A stretch of 64,000 bases of DNA, taken from contig CAVSPF010000003.1 of the NCBI GenBank assembly GCA_963729995.1, positions 868,001-932,000 of the forward strand, in the 5' to 3' direction. The position numbers were made by a program, and so were the translations under genes. The notes beneath the pieces are model-generated. The model was given only the letters and a program-made list of their open reading frames with translations, ran no database searches and was not told where the DNA came from. Source of the DNA: VRUE01 sp963729995 (lineage in GTDB: Bacteria; Actinomycetota; Thermoleophilia; Solirubrobacterales; 70-9). This document shows positions 27,279-35,132 of this stretch, one piece after another (the first letter of the stretch is position 1; each line of letters begins with the position of its first letter).

Positions 27279-28283
27279 ATGGCAGAGGCGAGCCTCAAAG
27301 ACCTGCTGGAGGCGGGAGTTCATTTCGGCCACCAGACGCGGCGGTGGAACCCGAAAATGCGGCCCTACATCTTCGGGGAGCTCGACGGGATCCACATCAT
27401 CGACCTGATCCAAACCGAGGAGCTTCTCGAGGAGGCGCGCAGCTTCGCCGCCGACCTGGCGAGCGGGGGGGGCACAGTTCTGTTCGTCGGCACCAAGAAG
27501 CAGGCGCGCGGTCCAGTCAAGGAGTGGGCCGATCGCTGCCAGATGCCGTATGTCAACCAGCGCTGGCTCGGTGGCCTGCTGACGAACTTCAACACGATCT
27601 CGGCACGAATCGCCCGGCTGCATGAGCTGACCGCCTGGCAGGAGGAGGGCAAGCTCGACCTGCTCCCGACCAAGGAGCGCATGGGCATGCAGGCCGAGCT
27701 GGCCAAGCTCGACTACAACCTGGGCGGCGTGCGGGACATGGACCGCCTGCCCGATGCCGTCTTCGTCACCGACCTGAAAACGGAGGAGATCGCGGTGCGC
27801 GAGGCCGTTCGACTGCGGATTCCGATCATCGGCCTGGTCGACACGAACTGCGACCCGACCCAGATCGACTACGTGATCCCCGGCAACGACGACGCGATCC
27901 GCTCCTGCGAGCTCGTGGTCGGCACCATCGGCACCGCGATCGAGACAGGCGCTAGCGCCTGGCGGGTCCAGGAGGAGCGCCGCCTCGCGGAGGAGATGGA
28001 GCGTCGCCGCAAGGACGAGGAGGAGCGCAGGAAACGCGAGGAGGAAGAGAAGGCGCGCGTCGCGGCTGAGGAGGCCGCCAAAAAAGCAGAACAGGTTCAG
28101 GCCGCGGCGGCCGCGGGTCCTGTCGCCGCAGGGGACCCACCACCCCCTGCGGCAGCTGAAGCTCCCTCGGGGGCGGTCCCCCCTGGAGCGCCACCCGCGG
28201 GTGGAACGGCTAAAGCGGATTCTTCGGGCGCTGAGGCGGAGAAGCAGGCGCCCGTCCAGCCCGCCGAGGGGGAGAGCAAATGA
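27279..28283 (+). CDS. rpsB: 30S ribosomal protein S2 with long C-terminal extension
   Basis: The core (about residues 1-230) is standard S2: LLEAGVHFGHQTRRWNPKMRPYIFG, VNQRWLGGLLTNF, PDAVFVTDLKTEEIAVREA and IPIIGLVDTNCDP. It is followed by about 100 residues of charged, coiled-coil-prone sequence (EERRLAEEMERRRKDEEE) and an Ala/Pro-rich tail. The full 334 residues exceed the usual 240-260. A strong Shine-Dalgarno AAGGAG at 27264-27269 fixes the ATG at 27279, and TACAAT at 27164-27169 is a possible -10. It is the first gene of the rpsB-tsf-pyrH-frr-uppS series. Confidence 0.96.
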   Translation: MAEASLKDLLEAGVHFGHQTRRWNPKMRPYIFGELDGIHIIDLIQTEELLEEARSFAADLASGGGTVLFVGTKKQARGPVKEWADRCQMPYVNQRWLGGLLTNFNTISARIARLHELTAWQEEGKLDLLPTKERMGMQAELAKLDYNLGGVRDMDRLPDAVFVTDLKTEEIAVREAVRLRIPIIGLVDTNCDPTQIDYVIPGNDDAIRSCELVVGTIGTAIETGASAWRVQEERRLAEEMERRRKDEEERRKREEEEKARVAAEEAAKKAEQVQAAAAAGPVAAGDPPPPAAAEAPSGAVPPGAPPAGGTAKADSSGAEAEKQAPVQPAEGESK

Positions 28284-28882
28284 GCATCTCCGCTGCGGAT
28301 GTGAAGGCTTTGAGGGATCGCACCGGCGCCGCGATGATGGACTGCAAGACCGCCCTGACCGAGGCCGAGGGGGATGTCGATCGCGCGATAGAGATCCTCC
28401 GCATCAAGGGGCAGGCCTCGGCGGCGAAGCGCGAGGCGCGCGGCACCGAGGAGGGAGTGGTCGCCTCCTATATCCACGCCAACGACAAGGTCGGCGCAAT
28501 GGTCGAAGTCCAGTGCGAGACAGACTTCGTCGCCCGCAACGAGGACTTCAAGGCGTTCGCCTACGAGGTGGCCCTGCACGTCGCCGCCACCGCGCCGCAA
28601 TACGTATCGGCGGACGAAGTCCCGGCGGAGGAGCGCGAGGCGGAGCGGCGGGTCTTCGAGGAGAAGGCTCGCGAGGATGGCAAGCCGGACAACGTGGTCG
28701 AGAAGATCGTCGAGGGGCAGCTCGCCAAGTGGGCCAAGGAAATCGCGCTGCTCGACCAGCCCCACGTGAATGCAGAGAAGCACGAGTCGAAGTCGATCGA
28801 GGAGCTGCGCCAGGAGCTGGCCGCCAAGACCGGCGAGAACGTCCGCATCGCCCGCTTCGCCTACTTCCGCGTCGGCGGCTGA
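28280..28882 (+). CDS. tsf: Elongation factor Ts
   Basis: Nucleotide exchange factor for EF-Tu. The 200-residue short form has the UBA-like N-terminus (VKALRDRTGAAMMDCKTALTE with the TDF-type signature) and VEVQCETDFVARNEDFK. It has a single exchange subdomain like Thermus EF-Ts, unlike the 283-residue E. coli protein. The start overlaps the rpsB stop by 4 nt. Confidence 0.97.
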   Translation: MSISAADVKALRDRTGAAMMDCKTALTEAEGDVDRAIEILRIKGQASAAKREARGTEEGVVASYIHANDKVGAMVEVQCETDFVARNEDFKAFAYEVALHVAATAPQYVSADEVPAEEREAERRVFEEKAREDGKPDNVVEKIVEGQLAKWAKEIALLDQPHVNAEKHESKSIEELRQELAAKTGENVRIARFAYFRVGG

Positions 28883-28940
28883 GACTGACGGCAGCCCCTC
28901 TCGGGGATAGGCTCTCCGCGAACGCAGCCGGTCAGCTTCG

Positions 28941-29675
28941 ATGGACTCCAAGCCGAAATTCAGTCGCATCCTCCTGAAGCTCTCGGGCGAGGCCCTGATG
29001 GGAACGCTCGACCACGGCACGGACGCCGACGCCGTGCAGCGGATCGCGCGCCAGGTGGCCGCCGTTCGCGAGCGCGAAGTGGAGGTGGCGATCGTGGTCG
29101 GCGCCGGCAACATCTATCGGGGCCTCGAGGCTGTGGCCGCCGGGATGGACCGCGCGACCGGCGATTACATGGGGATGCTCGCGACCGTCCTCAACGCCCT
29201 GGCGCTCCAGGACGCGCTGGAGCGGGCGGGTGAGCACACCCGGGTGCTGTCGGCGATCGACGTCAAGGAGGTCGCCGAGCCCTACATCCGCCGCCGTGCG
29301 ATGCGTCACCTCGAGAAGGGTCGGGTGGTGATCTTCGCGGCTGGGACCGGCAACCCGTTCTTCACGACGGACACAGCGGCAGCGCTGCGAGCATTGGAGA
29401 TTCGCGCCGAAGCGATCCTGATGGCGAAGAACGGAGTCGAGGGGGTCTACGACGCGGACCCTGCAACCCACCCGGAGGCCGAGTTCATCCCAGCCATCAG
29501 CCACCGCGAAGCGATCGAGCGGGGGCTGAAGGTGATGGACTCGACCGCGCTCTCGCTGTGCATGGACAACGACCTGCCGATCTACGTCTTCAACATGGGC
29601 GATGAGCGCAACATAGATAGGATCGTGGCCGGCGAGAGCGTCGGCACGCTTGTTTCCAGCGATCCCGCCAGATGA
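28941..29675 (+). CDS. pyrH: Uridylate kinase
   Basis: Amino-acid-kinase-fold UMP kinase of 244 residues producing UDP. Motifs are RILLKLSGEALMG, IVVGAGNIYRG, TGDYMGMLATVLNALALQDAL and the ATP-binding NGVEGVYDADP. The allosteric region GTGNPFFTTDTAAALRA is conserved. The 58-nt gap after tsf contains TAGGCT near 28907-28912, a possible internal promoter. Confidence 0.97.
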   Translation: MDSKPKFSRILLKLSGEALMGTLDHGTDADAVQRIARQVAAVREREVEVAIVVGAGNIYRGLEAVAAGMDRATGDYMGMLATVLNALALQDALERAGEHTRVLSAIDVKEVAEPYIRRRAMRHLEKGRVVIFAAGTGNPFFTTDTAAALRALEIRAEAILMAKNGVEGVYDADPATHPEAEFIPAISHREAIERGLKVMDSTALSLCMDNDLPIYVFNMGDERNIDRIVAGESVGTLVSSDPAR

Positions 29676-29691
29676 CAGGAACGAGGACCCA

Positions 29692-30255
29692 GTGGACCTG
29701 ATCGACGAGCTGCTCAACGACGCCAAGGACCGGATGCAGAAGTCCGTCGAGGCAAGTCGCGGAGAGCTTGCCACCGTGCGGACCGGCCGCGCGTCGCCGC
29801 ACCTGCTGGATCGGGTTGCGATCGACTACTACGGCTCATCCACACCGCTCAAGCAGCTTGCGAACGTTGCGGCCTCAGATGCCCGGCTGCTCACCATAAC
29901 TCCCTTCGACAAGTCTTCGATCGGCGCAATCGAGAAAGCGATTCAGGAGTCCGATGTCGGGCTGACGCCGAGCAACGACGGCAACGTGATCCGGTTGCAG
30001 GTGCCCGAGCTGACCGAGGAGCGCCGCCGTGAGATGGTCAAGGTCGTCCACGGCGTCGCCGAGGAGGGGCGGGTCGCGATTCGCAATATTCGGCGTGACG
30101 TGATGCACGACCTTCGCGAGTTGAAGAAGGAGGGGGAAGCGGGCGAGGACGACGAGCGCCGCGCGGAGGCGGCGCTTCAGAAGCAGACCGACGAGGCGAT
30201 CACCGAGATCGACGTGCTGCTGAAGGGCAAGGAAGAAGAGATCCTCGAGGTGTGA
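29692..30255 (+). CDS. frr: Ribosome recycling factor
   Basis: Splits post-termination ribosomes with EF-G. The 187-residue protein has the two-domain RRF pattern: a long helix with LATVRTGRASPHLLDRVAIDYYGS, TPLKQLANVAASDARLLTITPFD, NDGNVIRLQVPELTEERR and a C-terminal three-helix segment ending EITEIDVLLKGKEEEI-like. GTG at 29692 is preferred over an upstream in-frame ATG at 29650 because it gives the family N-terminus and follows an AGGA-type ribosome binding site. Confidence 0.96.
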   Translation: MDLIDELLNDAKDRMQKSVEASRGELATVRTGRASPHLLDRVAIDYYGSSTPLKQLANVAASDARLLTITPFDKSSIGAIEKAIQESDVGLTPSNDGNVIRLQVPELTEERRREMVKVVHGVAEEGRVAIRNIRRDVMHDLRELKKEGEAGEDDERRAEAALQKQTDEAITEIDVLLKGKEEEILEV

Positions 30256-30920
30256 GGACCGCTCGGTACGTCGCCATCATCACCGACGGAAACGGACGGT
30301 GGGCCCAGCGCCAGGGCCTGCCGGTCGTGGAGGGTCATCGTGCCGGGGCCGATGTCGTCAAGGCGCGGCTGCGCGACGCGGTCGAGCTTGGAATCGAGGA
30401 GCTGACGGTCTTCTCGTTCTCAACCGAGAACTGGTCTCGCCCGGCCGCGGAGGTCAACGCGCTGATGCAGATGTTTGGCGAGCGAATCGACGCCGAGACG
30501 CCCGAGCTGCACACCGAAGGCGTCCGGATGCGCTTCATCGGCCGCCGCGAGGGTGTCCCGCCCGATCTCGTCGAGCGGATGGCATGGGCGGAAGAGACGA
30601 CGGCGGGCAACGATCGCATCTCCCTCTTCATCGCGTTCAACTACGGGGGCAGGGCGGAGATCGTCGATGCGGCGCGAACCTTCGATGGGGACTCCGAGGA
30701 GGAGTTCCGCCGCAACCTCTACGCGCCTGAGATGCACGATCCCGATCTCCTGATACGCACGAGCGGCGAGCGGCGCATCTCCAACTACCTGCTGTGGCAG
30801 TGCGCCTACTCGGAGCTCGTCTTCCGCGACGAGCTGTGGCCGGACTTCACCCGCCAAGCGTTCGAGGATGCCCTGCGCGAGTTCGACACCCGCCAGCGTC
30901 GTTTCGGGGGCAGGGCCTAG
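30252..30920 (+). CDS. uppS: Isoprenyl (undecaprenyl) diphosphate synthase
   Basis: Cis-prenyltransferase making the lipid carrier for wall synthesis. The 222-residue protein has YVAIITDGNGRWAQRQGLPV with the catalytic Asp12, GHRAGADVV, TVFSFSTENWSRP, FNYGGRAEIVDA and DLLIRTSGERRISNYLLWQ...LVFRDELWPDF. It is somewhat shorter than E. coli UppS, and the chain length made is not predictable by eye. The GTG at 30252 overlaps the frr stop. Confidence 0.95.
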   Translation: MRTARYVAIITDGNGRWAQRQGLPVVEGHRAGADVVKARLRDAVELGIEELTVFSFSTENWSRPAAEVNALMQMFGERIDAETPELHTEGVRMRFIGRREGVPPDLVERMAWAEETTAGNDRISLFIAFNYGGRAEIVDAARTFDGDSEEEFRRNLYAPEMHDPDLLIRTSGERRISNYLLWQCAYSELVFRDELWPDFTRQAFEDALREFDTRQRRFGGRA

Positions 30921-30922
30921 GC

Positions 30923-31807
30923 ATGGACTGGGAGCTCTTCGACGACGAGATGTTCGCGGAGGAGGCCCCGCCGAAGCCCACACCACGGCCGCCACCGCGG
31001 CGCCACCCGCTGCGAGGGGAGACGGTGCGAAGGGTCCTGGTCGCGATCCCCTGGATCGCTTTCGCGATCGCTATAACCGCCATTGGCGGGCCTCTGTTCA
31101 CGGTCGCGCTGATCGCGATCGGCGCCGTCTGCCTGCGCGAGTACCTGGAGATGACGCACACGCTGCGACCGGTCGACGCCGCGGCATACGTCGCGGTCGC
31201 CGCGCTGATCGTCGCCGCCTATTTCGGCACCTCCTTCAACGTCCTGCTGATACTGGCCGCCTCCTTTCCGGTCCTCTTCGCCCTTGGAGCGGATCGGGGG
31301 CACCGCGAGGGAGCCACGACGTCGCTGGGCGTCACGCTGCTCGGGATCGTCTGGATCGGAATCCCGCTGGCACACGCCGTGCTGCTGCGCGACCTGCCCC
31401 ACCATGGCGCAGGCCTGCTGATCGACGTCCTCGTCGGGACCTTCGCCACCGACACCGGCGCCTACGCAACCGGCCGCATGTTCGGCTCGCACAAGATCGC
31501 CCCGAGCCTGTCGCCGCACAAGACGCTGGAGGGGCTGGTGGGCGGCTTCCTGATCGGCACGATGGCCTTCTGGTTTGCCGGCCTCTACCAGGACTGGCTC
31601 TCCGGAGCCGACGCGCTGCTCATCGGCGCGGCCGTGGCGGCGATCGCCCCCGTGGGGGACCTCTTCGAGTCGATGGTCAAGCGCGACCTGGGCAGGAAGG
31701 ACGCCGGCCGGATCTTCGGCCCCCACGGCGGCCTCCTCGACCGGCTCGACGCGGTTCTCTTCACGATCGTGGTCGGCTACTACCTCTCGGTGCAGCTCGT
31801 CTATTAA
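30923..31807 (+). CDS. cdsA: Phosphatidate cytidylyltransferase
   Basis: Integral membrane enzyme forming CDP-diacylglycerol. The 294-residue protein has a Pro-rich cytoplasmic N-terminus (APPKPTPRPPPRRHP), then about seven hydrophobic segments. The CDS signature is HKIAPSLSPHKTLEGLVGGF and, near the end, GDLFESMVKRDLGRKDAGRIFGPHGG. The ATG at 30923 follows uppS by 2 nt. Confidence 0.95.
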   Translation: MDWELFDDEMFAEEAPPKPTPRPPPRRHPLRGETVRRVLVAIPWIAFAIAITAIGGPLFTVALIAIGAVCLREYLEMTHTLRPVDAAAYVAVAALIVAAYFGTSFNVLLILAASFPVLFALGADRGHREGATTSLGVTLLGIVWIGIPLAHAVLLRDLPHHGAGLLIDVLVGTFATDTGAYATGRMFGSHKIAPSLSPHKTLEGLVGGFLIGTMAFWFAGLYQDWLSGADALLIGAAVAAIAPVGDLFESMVKRDLGRKDAGRIFGPHGGLLDRLDAVLFTIVVGYYLSVQLVY

Positions 31808-31830
31808 AGGAGCTGCCGCCTGCTCGTCCC

Positions 31831-31836
31831 TATCCT
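31831..31836 (+). promoter_or_regulatory. Candidate -10 element of dxr (TATCCT)
   Basis: The hexamer ends 9 nt before the dxr ATG with no Shine-Dalgarno, suggesting a near-leaderless transcript in addition to read-through from cdsA. Confidence 0.4.
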
Positions 31837-31845
31837 CTGTCCTCG

Positions 31846-32991
31846 ATGAAGAAGGTGTTGATACTCGGCTCGACCGGTTCGATCGGGACGCAGGCGCTCG
31901 AGATAGTTGCCGCGTCCGAGGACCTCCGGGTCGTCGGGCTGGCGAGCGGCTCGAGCTGGAAGCCCCTGCTGGACCAGGCCGGCCGGCACGGCGTTCCAGT
32001 CGTTGCCCTCGCCGACGACGCCGCCGCCGAGCAGGCACGGTCGGCCTGGAACGGACGCGTGCTCGCCGGCGAGAACGGCATCCGCGAGCTGATCGCCGAC
32101 TCCGGCGCCGATCTCGTCCTCAACGGGATGGTCGGCGCGGCGGGGCTGGGACCGACGGTCGTCGCCCTCGGCGAGGGAATCGACCTGGCGCTCGCAAACA
32201 AGGAGAGCCTGGTGATCGGCGGCGAGCTGACCATGGCCCTGGCCGAGGCCACCGGGGCGAGGCTGCTGCCCGTCGACTCCGAGCACTCGGCCCTGTTCCA
32301 GTTGATCCGTACGGAGCCGCCGGGGTCGATCGAGCGGCTTGTGCTGACCGCCTCGGGCGGGCCCTTCCGCGGTCGCACCGACCTATCGGAGGTGAGCGTC
32401 GAGGAGGCGCTTGCGCACCCGACCTGGCGGATGGGCGGACGGATCACAATCGACTCCGCAACCCTGATGAACAAGGGCTTCGAGGCGATCGAGGCCCACC
32501 ACCTGTTTGGCGTTCCCTATGACCGCATCGAGATCGTCGTTCACCCGCAGTCGATTGTCCACTCGCTGGTCGATCTCAACGACGGGGCTTCGCTGGCGCA
32601 CCTCGGCCATCCCGATATGCGGGTGCCGATCTCCTATGCGCTGCACTTCCCCGAGCGCGCCGACGTCGAGGTGCCGCGGCTCGACCTTGCCAGCGCTGGC
32701 GAGCTCACCTTCGAGAAGCCCGACCTGGAGACCTTCGCCTGCCTGCGCTTGGCCCTGGAGGCGGGCAGGGCCGGCGGAACGGCGCCCTGCGTGCTCAACG
32801 CCGCCGACGAGGTGGCGGTCTCCGCGTTCCGCGAAGGCCGGATCGCCTTCACCGCGATCGCCGCCGCGATCGAGCGGGTCCTGGAGGCAATGCCGGCACA
32901 GCAGGTCACGCACTTCGCCGACCTCTTCGCCGTCGATGCCGAGGCGCGGCGCCGCGCCGAAGAGCTGGTCGGGGGGCTGACAACCGTATGA
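31846..32991 (+). CDS. dxr: 1-deoxy-D-xylulose 5-phosphate reductoisomerase
   Basis: Second step of the MEP isoprenoid pathway and the target of fosmidomycin. The 381-residue protein has the NADPH loop LGSTGSIGTQALEIV, LALANKESLVIGGEL, metal-binding LLPVDSEHSALFQ, TASGGPFRGR and HPTWRMGGRITIDSATLMNKGFE. ispG of the same pathway is encoded 4 kb downstream, and uppS consumes the product. Confidence 0.97.
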   Translation: MKKVLILGSTGSIGTQALEIVAASEDLRVVGLASGSSWKPLLDQAGRHGVPVVALADDAAAEQARSAWNGRVLAGENGIRELIADSGADLVLNGMVGAAGLGPTVVALGEGIDLALANKESLVIGGELTMALAEATGARLLPVDSEHSALFQLIRTEPPGSIERLVLTASGGPFRGRTDLSEVSVEEALAHPTWRMGGRITIDSATLMNKGFEAIEAHHLFGVPYDRIEIVVHPQSIVHSLVDLNDGASLAHLGHPDMRVPISYALHFPERADVEVPRLDLASAGELTFEKPDLETFACLRLALEAGRAGGTAPCVLNAADEVAVSAFREGRIAFTAIAAAIERVLEAMPAQQVTHFADLFAVDAEARRRAEELVGGLTTV

Positions 32992-34079
32992 CGTGGGTGC
33001 TCGTCTTCCTCGGCTTCTCGCTGTTGATCGTCCTGCACGAGGCTGGCCACTTCATAGCCGCCAAGGCGGTGGGGATGCGGGTCGAGCGCTTCTTCGTCTT
33101 CTTTCCCTTCCCCAAGCTGGTCTCGGTGAAGCGCGGCGAGACCGAGTACGGGATCGGAGCCATCCCGCTGGGGGGGATGGTGAAGATCAGCGGCATGAAC
33201 CCCGACGAGGAGCTGCCGCCCGACGTTGCACCGCGCGGCTACTACCGCCAGCCGGTCTGGAAGCGGATCGTGGTGATCGGCGCCGGGCCGGCGGTCAACA
33301 TCGCCCTTGCCTTCCTGATCCTCTTTGCACTGGCGCTTGGCGCCAGCGACATAACGCAGTCGGTCGGCGAGATCAAGGGCGGCTCACCCGCCGCCACGGC
33401 GCTGAAGCCCGGAGATCAGGTCCTCGCCGTCGACGGGAAGCGCTACGCGGGCGCCGGTCCTGCGGAAAGGGTCGAACGCTTTGCCCGGGAGATCTCTTCG
33501 CACAGGTGCCTGGGCAAGCCGGCAAATGGCTGTCGCGCGGTCACGCCCGTGAAGCTGCGGGTCTTGCGCGATGGCCAGGTCCGCACGATCGTGGTCCGTC
33601 CCGAATACGACGGCTCGATCGGGCGCACGCGGCTTGGATTCTCCTTTGGCACCGCACCCGCCAACCTCGGGATAGCGGGCGCCGCCGGTCGCGCGGCCAA
33701 GTCCGTCTGGTTTGTCACGCAGCGGACGGTGACCGTCTTCGCCAACATCTTCAATGAACGGCAGCGCAAGCAGGTTTCCGGCATCGTCGGCGTCAGCGAC
33801 GTGGCGCATCAGGCGATCGCGTTCGGGGCGCGCGAGGCCCTGACCCTGCTTGCCGTGGTCAGCCTCTCGCTTGGCTTGATCAACCTCTTTCCGTTTCTGC
33901 CGCTTGACGGCGGGCACATCTTCTGGAGCCTCGTCGAGAAGGTCCGCGGCGCGCCGGTCCCCTTCCGGGTCATGGAGGGCGCCGGTGCCGTCGGCTTTGT
34001 GCTGGTGATCATGCTCTTCTTCATCGGCCTCTCGAACGACATCGGCCGGCTCACCGGCGAAGGCTTCAACCTCCGCTAG
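32988..34079 (+). CDS. rseP: RseP-type site-2 intramembrane metalloprotease
   Basis: Zinc protease that cleaves membrane proteins such as anti-sigma factors. The 363-residue protein has HEAGHFIAAK (His17, Glu18, His21) in the first membrane segment and a PDZ domain (about 125-210, beginning EIKGGSPAATALKPGDQVLAVDG). The second zinc ligand motif is FLPLDGGHIFW near the C-terminus. It overlaps dxr by 4 nt. A possible client is any of the RskA-like anti-sigma proteins of this genome, which is inference. Confidence 0.94.
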   Translation: MTWVLVFLGFSLLIVLHEAGHFIAAKAVGMRVERFFVFFPFPKLVSVKRGETEYGIGAIPLGGMVKISGMNPDEELPPDVAPRGYYRQPVWKRIVVIGAGPAVNIALAFLILFALALGASDITQSVGEIKGGSPAATALKPGDQVLAVDGKRYAGAGPAERVERFAREISSHRCLGKPANGCRAVTPVKLRVLRDGQVRTIVVRPEYDGSIGRTRLGFSFGTAPANLGIAGAAGRAAKSVWFVTQRTVTVFANIFNERQRKQVSGIVGVSDVAHQAIAFGAREALTLLAVVSLSLGLINLFPFLPLDGGHIFWSLVEKVRGAPVPFRVMEGAGAVGFVLVIMLFFIGLSNDIGRLTGEGFNLR

Positions 34080-34126
34080 CAGCTGACGCGGCTTGGGGGT
34101 GGTTTCGAGGCTGGAGCACGCGGGGG

Positions 34127-34978
34127 TTAGCGCTTGTGCTTCAAAACCGTGGCCGGATGCCAGGTCCCGACGTCTTTTAGCCCATTGCCCTTGACCTGGC
34201 CGGGCTTCATGTCCTGGGCGAAGGTGTAGAGCGGGAGGCCGTGAAAGGTGACCTGCACACCGCCGTCGGGCCGCTTGACGGTGCCCAGCTTCACGGGGCC
34301 CACCAGCTTGGCGCCGTGGGGACGCAGGAGCGGGTGCCAAATGGCGAGGCAGCCACTGCTCTTCGTGCAGATGAACTTGCCCTTCTTCTCTGCGCTGAGG
34401 CTGTACAGAGCATGGCCGTTGGCCGTGGTGAGAATCGTCCGTCCCCGGTATCGCGCCTCCTTCACCCGGACCTTGCCGGATTCGGTCTGATTCTGGCCCG
34501 ATTCCGGTTCGGGGCTCGGCGGCGGAGCACTGGGGTTGGCCGGAGTCGTGAATGGCTGGTCGCTGCCTTCCCTGGTTCCTGCGGAGTTGGTGGCGACGAG
34601 GCGGTAGTGGTAGGTCGTGCTCGGCTGCAGGCCGGTGACCGCTTGGGAGACGGAAACGCTGTAGCTGCCGGAGCCTGCGGCGGCGTCGGGCACTGGGACG
34701 TTGGTGCCGTAGCTGGTCGTTGGGCCATATTCGAAGTGGTAATGGGTATCCAGCCCATACGGATTAACCGTGCCCTTGAGTTCGAAGCCACCGGCAACCT
34801 GGACTGCGGGATTGGTTTCGACGATCGGGGGTCCGGTGAAGGCCGCGGCAAGGGCGGGGAGGGCCGCGAGGGCGAAGGCCGCGAGCGATGTGCAGATGAC
34901 TGCGCGAACGGCCGAGCGCCGCCGGACACGGCTGGGGGAGCGCGCGTCGTCTAGGTGCGGGGTCTCCAAGTCGCTCAT
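34127..34978 (-). CDS. Secreted protein: fibronectin-III-like unit plus Lipoprotein_15 repeats
   Basis: A 283-residue exported protein. The signal region VRAVICTSLAAFALAALPALAAAF is near-identical to that of the divergent neighbour. One Fn3-like unit (about 36-135; THYHFEYGPTTSYGTNVPVP...TTYHYRLVATNSAGT) is followed by a Pro-rich linker. Then come two copies of the COG4315/PF03640-type repeat: ANGHALYSLSAEKKGKFICTKSSG-like and FHGLPLYTFAQDMKPGQVKGNG. That repeat is of unknown function. The start at 34978 is supported by a GGAGGAGG Shine-Dalgarno. There is no lipobox Cys, so the protein is probably released or wall-bound. Confidence 0.85.
   Translation of the reverse strand: MSDLETPHLDDARSPSRVRRRSAVRAVICTSLAAFALAALPALAAAFTGPPIVETNPAVQVAGGFELKGTVNPYGLDTHYHFEYGPTTSYGTNVPVPDAAAGSGSYSVSVSQAVTGLQPSTTYHYRLVATNSAGTREGSDQPFTTPANPSAPPPSPEPESGQNQTESGKVRVKEARYRGRTILTTANGHALYSLSAEKKGKFICTKSSGCLAIWHPLLRPHGAKLVGPVKLGTVKRPDGGVQVTFHGLPLYTFAQDMKPGQVKGNGLKDVGTWHPATVLKHKR
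34847..34894 (-). repeat. Inverted copy A of duplicated signal-peptide coding DNA
   Basis: These 48 nt match the reverse complement of 35217-35264 at 46 of 48 positions. Both copies encode the CTSLAAFALAA signal core of the two divergent secreted proteins. Confidence 0.85.
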
Positions 34979-35132
34979 CGCGCCTCCTCCATGCTCGTCG
35001 GACCAGGGCTTGGACCGTTGTACGGCCGCGAATCCCGCCAGGTTCAGCGATACGCGATCGAAGCGAACCTTTCCCGGCCTGCGGCCGTAACCCGTCAAGT
35101 ACAACGTCCATCGGGAGCGGCAAGGAGGAAGG

